Source: Amyelois transitella (taxonomy: Eukaryota; Arthropoda; Insecta; Lepidoptera; Pyralidae). Taken from it: a stretch of 64,000 nt of DNA. The stretch is taken from the NCBI RefSeq assembly GCF_032362555.1, contig NC_083507.1, forward strand, positions 7,877,001 to 7,941,000, written 5' to 3'. Positions 1 to 11,833 of the stretch are shown here, one piece after another. A program made the position numbers and the translations under genes. Under the pieces are notes generated by a model. It searched no databases and was not told where the DNA came from. It was given only the letters and a program-made list of their open reading frames with translations. Within the stretch, counting starts at the first letter, position 1. Each line of letters begins with the position of its first letter.

Positions 1-1806
1 GACCTTGTTAATATGGTGAACCCATTGCTTTCAATGAACTGCTGTGTATTTTGGTCATGTTTATGTAACAAGCTTTGTAGGACTTGATAGGATTCTGTGT
101 CCCCTGCTGTACAACGGCGGATTCCCTGAATAAAGAACTTTAATGTTTGTGGGACCTAAACTCTGTTATTTGTCCGTAAAAAAAAGTATTTACCGTAGTA
201 ATAAGGTCCGAACAATAACTTTGGTTCTCCCGGGAGTGGCTGCATACTTCAGAGAGACATCGACAAAGTGCTGTCCAAGTTTCATGATGCTGTGAAGGGA
301 AAATCTTATAGCATGTCCTCGGACAAAAAAATAGACAAATTGGGTAGATATTAAACAAACAAATATTACCTATTATGAATAGTTAAAGTAAACCTAATCA
401 TCGCTTCGCTGTTTGCTGTTGGTTATTTCGGGGTTTTAAAGGGATGCTAAGCTATTGAAAACTTAAGATGCAATGAAATAATTTACCACCATGCAGCTAT
501 TGAAAATATTGGACATAATAGCCAAGCAGCCGCTGACTCTCATCATATTCCGCGCATGCAGCACTAAGGTCTGTTTCGTCGTGCAAGCCTCGTCTTCAGC
601 CTCGAATACCAACGCCGAAACGAAGTTCAAGGCTATCGTCACCTTTTTTGGCAGGCCGCAGCTCAATATGCCGTATATTCCATCATAAACATAGTGACTC
701 GTGATGATCAAGTCCTTGTGTGTACTCTGTTGACGACAAGGTGATTTGATCGTTACACAATAATCACATAATGTAGGTAAATTAGCTTTGTCCGGGGTGC
801 GTAGAAACATTCGTTCATTCATTCCCATAATCACGTCTATATCCCTTGCGGGGTAGACATAGCCAGAGTAGCCTTGAAAGACTGACTGGCCACGATCAGC
901 TGTCAGCTTAATAATAGAATTGAGATTCAAATTTAAAAAAGGGAGATATATACGGACAGAAATATGAAAATCACATTTGTGGATTTTGTCGGTAAATTAT
1001 TGAATACCAAAAAGTTCTAAGTTTCTTCTAAGCGCAGATTCGTTTAGAAGATTGCTTAATAATAAAATTAAGAACTGACTAAATTGTAGACTACAATTTA
1101 GTCAGTTCTTAATTTTATTATACACTATCGACCCGCCCCGGCGTCGCACGGGTGCAATGCTGATACTAAATACACTACAGAAAAGATCTACATATATTAA
1201 ATCAACAAGGAATTAAGGCATTTCATTGGATAAGGATTAATGCTGTATTGGTTAAAATCGCTTCAAAATTTGGCATTATTTGTCGTAAAAAGTAAATGAC
1301 AAAAAAATGTTATTGTGGGATATCCATGAGAGATAGACCATCGGGGAGTTTTCTGCAGACCTTTTCAATGTTTACAAATAATTAGTACATTATTTTGATA
1401 AATCTCGTAGGGTTCAGCCTGCGTTTGCAATGTAAACGGAAAAAAATAATTAACGACATCACATTAGAAACCTCAAAAAAAAAACAGTATTTCTCCACTA
1501 TTTATTGGATGTTACATATAAACCTTCCTCTTGAATCACTCTATCTATTGAAAAAACCGCATCAAAATCCGGTGCGAAGTAGGTATTAAAGATTTAAGCA
1601 TACAAATAGGCATAGGGACAGAGAAACCGAATTTGTTTTATACTATGTAGTGATAGGTATGTACAGATTTAGCAAATCTTACTTACATTCCTAGAAACCA
1701 AGTAGCAGGAGAATAAAGAGAATATTTTGGATTGAACTTCGATGTCCCTCGTTGTACTTAATAATTCTAGCAGATCCTCAATATCTTTCCTTGAAGCATA
1801 CTGCAT
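1..1806 (-). CDS. Armadillo-repeat protein, possibly TERB1-like (5' part only)
   Basis: This is a partial minus-strand gene that continues past the left edge. Exons I can support: 1687-1806 (ATG at 1804-1806, begins MQYASRKDIEDLLELL, donor GTAAGT), 487-726, 194-289 and 125 to 1. All joins are phase 0 with AG acceptors and GT donors. The peptide has armadillo-like helices: QSKIFSLFSCYLVSRN, then RVSGCLA.MSNIFNSC, WTALCRCLSEVCSHSRENQ, and HDQNTQQFIESNGF. The order and spacing of these segments recall the N-terminal armadillo domain of TERB1, the meiotic telomere-attachment protein, but that is judged from memory only. One or more exons between 727 and 1686 are probably missing from this model. 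Rotatin-like or other ARM proteins are alternatives. The existence of the exons is fairly secure; the identity is not. Confidence 0.45.
805..935 (-). repeat. Lepidopteran interspersed repeat, 3' fragment
   Basis: The stretch holds CACGTCTATATCCCTTGCGG followed by GGGTAGACA, then ACTGGCCACGATCAGCTGTC and a GAATTGAGATTCAAAT tail. The same order of motifs recurs at 62161-62397 and, inverted, at 15534-15800. It lies in the intron upstream of exon 487-726 of the ARM gene and is read through by a spurious ORF. Confidence 0.7.
1059..1121. repeat. Perfect hairpin, 31-bp arms with 1-nt loop
   Basis: Bases 1059-1089 and 1091-1121 are exact reverse complements around a single central A at 1090. The arms start ATAATAAAATTAAG and include AACTGACTAAATTGTAG. 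It lies in an intron of the ARM gene. No terminal-repeat or target-duplication structure surrounds it, so it does not look like a transposon. Confidence 0.85.
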
Positions 1807-3906
1807 TTTTATTACAGAGTATTAAATCCATAAACAATATAATTTAACTGGTTCTAAAAGTCGTTCAATGTGTATTTTAATGAATCCAAACCTATTAAAA
1901 TTAGGTCATTGAGGTTCAAACAAAAATTAAATTCCCGCCACAGCGAGTGCCAGGTAAATTTATTTTTAGCACATCATACATGCATTAGGCAAAGGATGAA
2001 GACCTTGCTGCCTAGTCATTTTTATTCCCATATGTTGTACCCGTGATCCCAAAATCGTAAGATAATTTAAAAATCTTGTTTTTCTGTTTTCGAAATATGG
2101 AAGAAGTGGACCAAACTTTAATTCGTTTGTGGACGTAGATGTAGTGTTTTGTTGTGTCCAATCGCGTACCAGGATTATTTGGTATGTGATCGATAAAAAC
2201 AAGTGCCATAATCTCTGAAGAACTATCCTATGCTGCAACCTAAATACGAGGGCGCATCAATAAGTCCGTGACTTTTGGAATTAAACATAGATTTTAGGAT
2301 AAAAAAATAATTTCATTATAAAAAAAAATCGATGGATGAGTGAGTTAAGATTGTTTATATTTGATCACAGTTGTCAATATAAAGTTTAATACGTGTGTGA
2401 TTTGGTTCTACATCGGGAAACCTAACTATCTTGATTATAATCTAAGGTCCAAAATTTTATAGGAAATCTTGCCAATGAAAATCTTGCAATGCAAATTTCA
2501 TATGATAGTTTGCACACCCGAATATGATCCACACATCCATATAGTAAGGCAGTAATAAATATAAATTTTCTATTTAACTTTAACGAGGGTTCTAAGTATG
2601 TATTGGCTATGCGAGTACGAGGCGCGTTGCGTGCGTCCAACTTTGCTGGGTTGTCGTTTGTCATTTTTAATCGTTTTATTTTCGCTTTATATAAGCGCTT
2701 TTCATTAATTATTCATGATTATACTTTTTCTTTATTTCGTCTTGAAAAATAATCTTAATTACGAATTTAGCTGAGATAGTGATTGACGATTTTAAACTAA
2801 GTTCATTTTTATTCTCAAGTAGTACCTACCTACTCATTGCTGTGGTTTCGATTTCCCTTTAAATTTCTTGGACATTACTTACTACCTTTTTATTTATTAC
2901 AAATATTATAATTAAATCAAATTAAAACTAAAGCTAAAACTACTTATAAAAAGAAAGAAAAAAGATACTTACAAACTAATTAATTTAAAACTAAAACTAC
3001 TTATAAAAAGAGAAAAAAAATGACTACAAAGTAAAATTTAATTTATAAGTTGTACAGTCCCTGCATAGCATCAACATGCGGGAGTGTGCCTAGAAGGCTG
3101 GCAGCATTGCGAATTTGAATGGCAATGCTGATTCGCTGAGCCAGATAATTTCCAGCCCTCCGGTCGCGAGATACCTCAATCAGCTTTTTCGACAGTTGGA
3201 AAAGCTGATGGGCAGATGGGCCTCACGATCCCAGAGTCTCTACCCCAAAAGGTTCAAAAGTATAGGTATTACCGATATCTACATATTTGCGCCTTTTGAG
3301 GTTTTCTGCCTCATTTGCAGCAGAACCGGCCTTAGATTTAGTACCCTGAAGATGAGACGACGCAAGTATCGACACAAGTAGCATCCCACACCAAAGGCCG
3401 CCCTAATCTCCAGGGTACCAAAGTCATACCATCCGGTCTCTTGCCATCATCCCGAGCCAGATCGTTTGGTTCTAGAACGGCTGGAACATGGATGGTGGCA
3501 AGAGCACGGAGGATTATATTATTTAGGGCGGCATGGCGCCCTAAATAACGATATCCCCGCAAGGACAACTATGCGGGACCGTACAATACGCACCTAAACG
3601 CAATGCTGTTGCCAGACGGAAAGAGATAAATATACTACCTTAGATCGACTTATAATAATGATCACTACTACCTATATGTATCTGTCACTGTCAATGTCAA
3701 ATTGTTGTTGGCCGGCTTGTGACATGTAGGTAGGATTCGAGATTCAACATCATACACATACAGTACACAATATTAATGAATACCATTGTGATTTGTTTGA
3801 TTGTGATTCAATATCTGAGGATTTAACAAAACAAAAATCTAAATTGCAAACACATAAAAGTTTGATAATACAAAACTTTGAAATAGGTTAGGTATCTACG
3901 AATAAA
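1807..3906. other. Divergent intergenic region between ARM gene and CTNNBL1
   Basis: Both flanking start codons point outward, so promoters of both genes should lie here. The sequence is AT-rich with no clear TATA box or CpG-rich core. A retroelement remnant occupies about 3060-3590. Minus-strand open stretches at 1966-2238 and 2422-2664 have no convincing splice context or recognised domain. Bases 2880-3050 are a low-complexity A/T stretch with two copies of ACTAAAACTACTTATAAAAAG-like sequence (near 2932 and 2991). Confidence 0.6.
3060..3590 (-). mobile_element. Degraded retroelement ORF fragment (PD-(D/E)XK-like segment)
   Basis: Minus-strand translation gives [19 protein letters not shown], then [20 protein letters not shown], and after a frame change RRKYVDIGNTYTFEPFGVE and NYLAQRISIAIQIRNAASL. 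Remembered peptides of this type sit downstream of reverse transcriptases in arthropod retroelements. The RPD...WDAT spacing resembles a restriction-like nuclease core. At least one frameshift near 3340-3380 and the lack of a reverse transcriptase show it is a dead fragment. The element class is uncertain. Confidence 0.5.
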
Positions 3907-6900
3907 ATGGATGTAGGTGAATTACTGTCATTTAAGGTAAGTCTTACCGAAAACATTTTATTTATTAGATGTAGTTACATGAAAAATCAACAATTAGTGA
4001 ACCCAGAACCTATATAGTGATAAAAAATGTTTTGTTATCTCAGCCTACTCCGACTCCTAAAAGACCAAATGAAGATGATAGTGGTGATTCGGACGATGAA
4101 CAGATGAGGTCAAGAATAAAACGCATTGCTAAATCTAACCCCGACCCCATACTTCAGTTAAGCAGAGGCCTACCAAAGGAACCCGCTATAACAGATAAGG
4201 AAAGAGAAGATATACTTAGATTTGTAGAGAACGAAGTAACAGAGGTGAGTTTCAGACTTAGCCATAAGTTATGGCTTGTATCGTAGTTTTTAATATTTAA
4301 GAATATTTTTAACGTTTATATTTGCTCCTAACCTATGTCCAGCAGATATAGGTTAATAATAACTGAAATAAAAATAAGGCTTTTATATTATGTGTGAATG
4401 AATTTATTTGTTCATCTTTGAAATTAAACCACTGAATAAATTTATTAAAGCTTTCATACATGTGTATATTGTGTAGTACAGAAAAATAAAAAGGGTGCTT
4501 TATATGTAGGTGGAGCTGAAGGCTAAAGCACATTTACAAATATATCATTTTACACAATTTTAAAATTAAAAAAATCTTATTTTTTTAGGGAGAGATTCTC
4601 GATGAGACTGCTGTCAAAAAATTAGTATTAAATTTTGAAAAGAAAGCTTTGAAAAACAGAGAGATGCGGATCAAGTTTCCAGATCAGCCTGAGAAGTTTA
4701 TGGACAGTGAAATTGACCTGCATGAAGCTCTACAGGTAATTTTGTTATCTGTTTTAATCATACCAATTATAACCATTGCAGCCTCACCACTTTTGGGTGG
4801 AGCCTTAATCTTATACATATTATATTTATTATTTTCTGGTCTGCCTCATATTATATTTATAATTTTTCCAGGAATTGAGTGCCATAGCTACAGTGCCTGA
4901 TCAGTATCCCTTGCTTGTTGAACTAAAATGTATCAACTCACTGCTGGAGTTACTGTCACATGACAACACAGATATTTCCACCAAAGTTGTTCATCTTTTA
5001 CAGGTTTGTACTTCCCTGGCTAGAGTCAGTTATTTAAAAATAATTGAATGAAAATTTGTCTATTTGCATTTCAATTTACTCTGTCTACTGTGGAAGCGAA
5101 AAAGATGTAATATAAGTTGTCCCTGCCTACCCCTCCTAGGAAAAGCCATGATTTTCTGTATGTATTTATGTAGGAAATTAAGAAATGGAATATTTTTTTC
5201 CATTGTAATATGTAAGTGGTAATGAAAAAAAAATTAAACATGTACTTAATGTTTAATAATTTTTAAATATTGCTTTACACAGTTACTTTACATTAAATAC
5301 ATACATACATGAAATCACGCCTCTTACCCCTCCGGGTAGGGGGTTGGCAGAGACTACCTCTTTCCACTTGCCACGATCTCTGCATACTTCCTTCGCTTCA
5401 TCCACATTCATAACTGTCTTCCTGTAAGCTTGGCGGTTTTAGGTACTTTTGACCTGACCCTTTACCAGGATGTCCTTAATTTGATCAAGATACGTTCGCC
5501 TACGTCTTCCCACTTTCAATCTTTAAAATTGTCAAACCAGGAGTTCACAGATGTCGATATTCTTCATGAGAGCGAGGAGGGCGCAGAAGAGTTGATCACT
5601 GCACTAGCTGAGGCTGAGTGTGCTTCACTTCTGCTACACAACCTCAATCGGCTGGATGAACAGGTGCCAGATGAGAGAGACGCTGTTCACAATACTCTGG
5701 GTAAAGTCAGCCTCATGTTCTGTGTAATTATTGCATTTTTGAATTGTAAGGTCTAAATTAGCTGACATAATGTACAAGAGCGTTTTGCAATTGCAACATT
5801 AACTATATTTACATATACATACATATATATAATATTTAGAAATATAATTAAAATTTTTTGTTTGCCTCTAGGTATAATAGAAAATATAACAGAATTCAGA
5901 CCGGAACTTTGTTTGGAAGTTGCAAAACAGGGATTTATGCAGTGGATTCTTAAAAGACTGAAGGTACCTTATATTAAATTTATTTGAACTACAATATTTT
6001 TATTTATTTTATTGAGTTAATCACTAATTAGTTGTTATGTTTTTCTATAGATGAAAGTACCATTTGATGGAAACAAACTGTACGCAACAGAAATACTTTC
6101 AATACTCCTGCAAAACATGCCTGAAAATAGGAAAATACTTGGAGAACTGGACGGGATTGATGTTCTATTACAACAGCTGGCGGTAAATAAAATTGTTGTT
6201 ACTGTTGATTGCTACATATAAATCATTGCTTTTATATTTTTATAACATTTAAATTGCATTTTCATAAAGTTCTACAAACGCCACGACCCGAGCGGCGCCG
6301 AGGAGCAAGAGGCAATGGAGAACATGTTCGACGCGCTCTGCTGTGCGCTCATGGAGCCGTCCAACCGCGACCGCTTTTTGCGCGGCGAGGGGCTGCAGCT
6401 CATGAACCTCATGCTCAGGTCAGTTTTCAAGTAAGAGTAAGGGAAGGGATAGACTTGTACCTTTTTTCAATGATCCATGCGGTGAGGTAAGATGATTCTA
6501 TTGGTCAATTCCATCATTAAACATCCAACTGTATGTGACCTTTAAGTCTTTTCGAGATTGTTGTATATATGTAAATGTTGCAGAGAAAAGAAGATGTCCC
6601 GCAACGGGTCGCTGAAGGTCCTCGACCACGCCCTGGCGGGCCCCGACGGGCGGGACAACTGCAACAAGTTCGTGGACATCCTCGGCCTGCGCACCGTGTT
6701 CCCGCTCTTCATGAAGACGCCCAAGAGGAAGAGGCTGCTCACGGTCGATCAGCATGAAGGTAGGTACACTTCTACCACGTAGATAAGTCTTCTCAATTGT
6801 CGTATTGACCAGTTTTAATATACTAGATTTGTTTTTTACATATCCTTACACAAAGAGCTAGAGAATTTATAATGTCAAAACATTTTATAGTCCGTATCCA

Positions 6901-8469
6901 TTAACCATCCTTTATATACTATATACTAATAAAAATAAAATATTTGTGTTTTTGTTTGTTACGAAAGAAAGCGCATATTTTGTGTTGTCCATTTCTAAAA
7001 AATCACATATTTCCACATTGCAGAGCACGTAGTTTCAATAATAGCGTCGATGTTGCGCAACTGTCAAGGCAGCCAAAGACAAAGGTTACTGGCGAAATTC
7101 ACGGAGAACGACCTGGAGAAAGTTGATCGACTTCTGGAATTGCACTTCAAATACATGGACAAAGTCGACCGCACGGAGAAGGAAATGGAGGTAAGTTTCT
7201 CATGCAGCTCATCTCATAGCATTCTCCAACATATAGCAAAAATATTGTATTACAATACGATGCGAATATTTATTTAATAAGCCTTTTATCTAATTATTTT
7301 ATACGTAGGGATTGTAGAAATTACAATTTTATTATTATTTTGAACATTTATTTTACAGCAAGAAGCGGAAGAATTGGATGACGACGCGCAATATTTGAAA
7401 CGTTTGTCTGGTGGGCTCTTCACTTTGCAGCTTATTGATAGAATTATCTTAGAGGTACGTACCTAATTATTTTTAATGTTTTATAATAAGTAGTTTCGTG
7501 TTGTTTCAATCCTCAGGAAGACGAAGATGTGTACTTCATTGAATGTTACTTGATAGCATTCGTAGCGGTTTTTTTTGGCTTGTTTATGAAATCTACAAAA
7601 TTGTATTTAGCATGCCTAATGTACGGTGATTATACATACCATTATGATCACACAGATCATCAATTAATTATATTAGTCATTTGAAGTGATTTGTTTATTT
7701 TATAACTATGTACTATTTTCTTGTTACTGTGTAAATTTCTATGCAATAAAGGTATAACAAACAATCAATAATGCGACCCCAATAAAATGCAAGCGGTGAT
7801 AATATCCGTTGACTGGCCCAGGTGTGCACGGCCGGCCCCGCCGCCGTCAAGCAGCGCGTGCAGCGCGTGCTGTCGCTGCGCGGCGGCTCGCTCAAGATCA
7901 TTCGACACGTCATGAGAGGTACAAATATTTCTTATTATCCTCTATACTCTATACAGTAAGTCTAGTAGTATGAAACTTTATATTTCAAACTACTCGGTAC
8001 TCGCGCTTTTCCGGGTTTTGCGGAAAAAAACAAACTGTATACCACTTACATACTCGTACATAATATTGTTGAACTAAAAGTTTTTATTTATGGGTTGGTT
8101 ACAATATTGTTCCAGTGATGGTAACAAACTAATGATAAAATCACCCACACGCAGATTTCTATGAAGAGAATACGCATTTTATATTTAACTAACGCGGGCT
8201 TCTCATGCCTGAGCGGAAACTTGGTAAAACGGTGTACGATATGTCTAATTTCAACGAAATACTCGTTGCGTTGTTAACGTCTTTCTCACAGTTTTTCGTG
8301 TTTGTTTTCGGCAGGATTAGTTCAAGTTTATAAGTTCAGTTTGTGAACACCATTAAATATATATTGGTTGTGATTCACAGAGTATGCAGGCAACCTGGGT
8401 GACGCAGGCAGCGAGGAATGGCGCCAGCAAGAACAACAGCACATCTTGCAACTTGTTGATAAGTTCTAG
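3907..8469 (+). CDS. CTNNBL1: Beta-catenin-like protein 1 (CTNNBL1)
   Basis: This encodes the conserved armadillo-repeat nuclear protein associated with the spliceosomal PRP19/CDC5L complex. The 13 exons are 3907-3936, 4044-4244, 4589-4735, 4872-5003, 5541-5700, 5872-5963, 6051-6182, 6270-6418, 6584-6759, 7024-7190, 7359-7454, 7822-7918 and 8381-8469, all GT-AG with consistent phase. They give 555 residues, close to the roughly 560 of the family. It begins MDVGELLSFK, followed by an acidic and basic low-complexity stretch with KRPNEDD and RIKRIAK, a likely nuclear-localisation region. Family-diagnostic blocks follow: IKFPDQPEKFMDSE, LHESEEGAEELI, LGELDGIDVLLQQL, GEGLQLMNLMLREKKMS, FVDILGLRTVFPLFMK and KFTENDLEKVDRLLELHFKY. 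It ends with an EYAGN...ILQLVDKF tail. No break or missing block was seen. Identity is very secure. Confidence 0.95.
5281..5530. repeat. Interspersed repeat abutting CTNNBL1 exon 5
   Basis: The segment contains CTCTTACCCCTCCGGGTAGG, TTTCCACTTGCCACGATCTC, CCTTCGCTTCATCCACATTC and GATCAAGATACGTTCGCCTA in order, a block repeated widely in lepidopteran DNA as I remember it. What looks like the continuation of the same family (CAACCTACTTTCATTCACAT, GACCAAACCATCTTACCC) occurs at about 36690-36815. The repeat ends within about 20 bases of the exon 5 acceptor at 5540. Confidence 0.65.
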
Positions 8470-8496
8470 TGTTCTATAATTTTTATTATACTATCA

Positions 8497-8502
8497 ATAA
8501 AC
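8497..8502 (+). terminator. Likely CTNNBL1 poly(A) signal
   Basis: AATAAA lies 28 bases after the CTNNBL1 stop codon, giving a very short 3' UTR. It is the first canonical hexamer downstream and precedes the THAP-containing element. Confidence 0.6.
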
Positions 8503-8618
8503 GCGTAAGGAAATTTCTGATTTTCATTTTACTTGATGTATTACAGATCGTAATCGTATTCGTAAGCTAAACGAATGTGATACCTGACCACGAAAAGTGT
8601 AAAACGAATACCACGTCC

Positions 8619-9782
8619 AATAGGCTATTTGATAAAATTCAAAAAACTATCTTAGGGTATTTATTTGTTTATAAGGAGCCTGTAGCGGGAGCGATGATTC
8701 GGCTCGACCGCCACCAAAGGGAAGATCTTCCGCCAGGCTAGGTGTTATGCCTGGGGAACCGCGGCTCCGACGATGTTGTGTCAGAGGTTGTATTTATGCT
8801 CCAATCCATGAAATCGCGATTTAGATTCTTTTGCTGCTATTGGTTGAACGCGTTAATTTCTTCGCGATGATTGACAGTAGTTGTTTGATTGGATGTTGTG
8901 ACGAGTGGCGTATAGATGTCGCCACAAGCCCTAAAAAAACACATTTCTGTCTTTATTTTAGCTATTTTATAAAAAAAATCGAAAATACAATATTCAAATA
9001 TGCCGCCAAAACGCGACTTTTAGCAATATGGCGGCCATGGCATATAATTCGCATAAATATCATACAGCGCTTGTTGGTGTTTCGAATAGTTTTGATTTTC
9101 TCTTGTTTTATTTAACTTGTGCCACGTCATATGTGTGAAAATTATGAAAATGAGTTTCTATAAATGTTGTGCAGTACCTCAATGCACTAATACAACAATA
9201 AAAACTCCTACGAAACTGTTTTTTTCTGTGCCGATGGATTTGAATATTCGCAAGAAGTGGTTTCAGCTTGCTCGGCGTTATGCTGATAATATATCACCAA
9301 AACACGTCCTCATTTTTGTAAAGACCACTTTGATGTCAGTATTTATGATAAGTTCTTATTATTCGGCAGCATAAAAATCTGGATTGTCTTTGAAGAAGAC
9401 GCCAACCATAATTGCGTCCACTTTTGGTAGGTTTCGACTGTCAGCTTTCTCGAAATTGGTTTCCATTATTAAATACCTATGTTATCTGAGCAATCCTGAG
9501 CGATAAAACACATATAAAATCTTGAAAAATAATAGCGAACACCTATGAACGGTGCGATCCACAGTCGGCTTATGCGTAATTTACGTCATAGTAGAAATAG
9601 CCAATCACGGTCGTTTTTAGTCACGTGACTGATGCATGAAAAACCCTAATTTTCGAAGACGGATTTTGTTAAAATAATGCAATATTTTTATCTCGCGTTA
9701 TTACAAATCGCTCCAAAAAAATAATATTAAGACTGATGACATAAAGGAAATGTATATTTTTATTACAGTCAAATAGCCTATT
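8619..9782 (+). mobile_element. THAP-containing DNA transposon remnant, copy 1
   Basis: The element is bounded by inverted termini: ATAGGCTATTTGATAA at the left and the complementary GTCAAATAGCCTAT at the right. An inverted relative lies at 34149-35063. Shared internal blocks include CCCTAAGATAGTTTT-type sequence, ATGGCGGCCATGGC, a THAP-domain coding stretch and CACGTGACTGATGCAT-like sequence. No convincing target-site duplication was found. The THAP domain suggests the P-element/THAP9 type of transposase, but no catalytic transposase domain remains. About 1.16 kb. Confidence 0.65.
9150..9410 (+). pseudogene. Frameshifted THAP zinc-finger domain
   Basis: The reading frame from ATG 9150 gives MSFYKCCAVPQCTNTTIK, then LFFSVPMDLNIRKKWFQLA. 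This shows the first two cysteines of a C2CH THAP finger and the conserved F-P...W region. Just after NISPKH the rest of the finger (CKDHFDV, carrying the last Cys and His) is found in another frame near 9315-9340, so a one-base-class frameshift separates the halves. It lies inside the transposon remnant and is most likely the N-terminal DNA-binding domain of a dead transposase. Confidence 0.65.
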
Positions 9783-11833
9783 CACAAATACGAAGCATTC
9801 GAACAACGAATGAAGGCCATCACAAAAAACTTAGCACCGAAATCCATGATATCTCAATTCTTTACTCACACACCTTTATCCCTTACAGCAATCATAACCA
9901 ATCAGTGATGCAGGCACTATCCACGTTTATCTAGACAGATTAACGATGGAATTAAGATTCTCAAATTGGTGTGAATATTCGCAACACGAAAAAAACGAGT
10001 AAACAATTAAAATAGCTTTATTAATGCATATATCACATTAGAAATTCAATTGCAAACTGCTATCAGTGAACAAAATACATAATATAAAAACAACTTACAT
10101 AAATTAAGAATAAAGACAAATTAGATACACTTTCACTATCTCAAAACAAGTACATAACATAAGGCAAAATAATTTGTGCAAACTAAATGGCCGCAACGAT
10201 TTTAATTTTTTTTGTAACCTTTATTAAACTGCAAAAACTGGACCAAAATGATAAAAATATTTTTCGTCTTAAAATACATCAAGACTGGATGAATGAACGG
10301 CATATGATATTTTACTATATTTACTAAAACTCTGTTACTACAAAACTAAGTGTAGCAGAACACTTAGCAAAACGATAAAATAAATAAACTATAAACATTG
10401 TTGTACCGTTCTAAGTACCCCAACGGATATATATTCGAAATTATAAATGTTCATTTGCAACCATTTTTATGACATCGTCCCTGCAGCGCACATCACAAGG
10501 TCAAATGGTAAGGGACGGATAAAACATTTCTATTAGAGGGCAAAATTTTGCTCACAGTACTCATCATAAGAACATTCAAGATAATGTCAGTCTCTTACGC
10601 CGCAATGCATATAAATCTCGAACTCTCATCTACTTATCACAGTACCACAGTAACAACAATATTTGTTCACAAACACCAATCTGAATTTAGGTAAAACAAT
10701 AAAATAAAATTCATATTATTGAAACCAAAAAATATCAAACGAAATTCATAACAAACAGAAATTGAGAGTATATTTATAAAAAAAATTAAGTTTATGTATG
10801 TTATATTTTATAGTCCCCCTTAGAGATAAGCTTAAAAATCGATTAAAACAGCCTGCTAAGTACCTCATAATTACTATATTACAAATCACTAGTTACCGGT
10901 TGGTATGGCTACGATTCTATTTGTCACAACCACACTACAAACGTTTTCACCTTGTGGACTATGATGAAAGGTAAATGGTGTAATACTGTTATAAATGCTT
11001 GTGTTTATAAATATTTAATCTTAATTGCACACATAATTCATATAGCTACATAATATTTTGTACTATAATTATATTTTCGAGTGGGTAAGAATATTATCCT
11101 GCATAAGGTTTTGCATTGTGCTGCGAAAGATCGGTTGCATTTCGCCCACGTTCTTTGTAATTTTTTAGCGGCCCTCGATTGAAGTTCACAGTGGAAATTG
11201 CAATGCAATACGTTATTATGAGAGAATGACCAGTTGTTACAAAATTAAATATTATCTGTATACTCGAGTATACTGAAATAAGAATGTGAAAGAATAAACA
11301 ATACGTTTTTATTATACGAATATTTATAAGGTCACTGTTACGTCATAATTATTGCAGAAAATGGGCCAACTTAATTTAGAGTCATTACCATTGAGTAATG
11401 ACAGGTTCGCAGTTTACTCATCTATTGCACCTTGTCTTCGGTTTGTATGCGACGGCGATATCAAATACCGTTTTGACAGATCAAGATCAATTGGAATGAA
11501 GAGTAACTAGTAAAATGCTAACTATTAACATGATCCATTTATGGATGTTTAACTATATATCTATACGATCAAACTATGTGTCATTTCAATAAAAGAAGTT
11601 ATATTCAACACTTTCTTATAAAATAACGTTCAGGTTTTCAGTTTTGGTATCAGAAGCATCTCAATTAAAATTCTAACAATTTCAACGCGGATGTTGCAAA
11701 CAATCAAATACCCTGTAATATGGAGTTTCCATAATGTATTTCGGTTTCACATGACGTCTTTTATTCGAAATGAGTTTAAGGCAATTGCAAATACAACAAC
11801 TAGTAGTTGGTAGATTGCATGACAAAGGCGTGG
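9783..11833 (-). other. CTNNBL1-GCLC tail-to-tail region, mostly probable GCLC 3' UTR
   Basis: The stretch is AT-rich and has no ORF with coding character on either strand. Because GCLC ends at 11834 on the minus strand, much of it is probably a long 3' UTR. A minus-strand AATAAA (plus-strand 10017-10022) is a candidate end, and other hexamers occur nearer the stop. No repeat family or RNA gene was recognised here. Confidence 0.45.
10017..10022 (-). terminator. Candidate distal GCLC poly(A) signal
   Basis: TTTATT on the plus strand reads AATAAA on the minus strand, about 1.8 kb after the GCLC stop. It is one of several possible hexamers; the choice is an inference. Confidence 0.25.

Noticed and set aside
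463-930. Single 155-codon minus-strand ORF
   Set aside because: Its first 50 codons are the interspersed repeat at 805-935. Only 487-726 behaves as an exon of the ARM gene.
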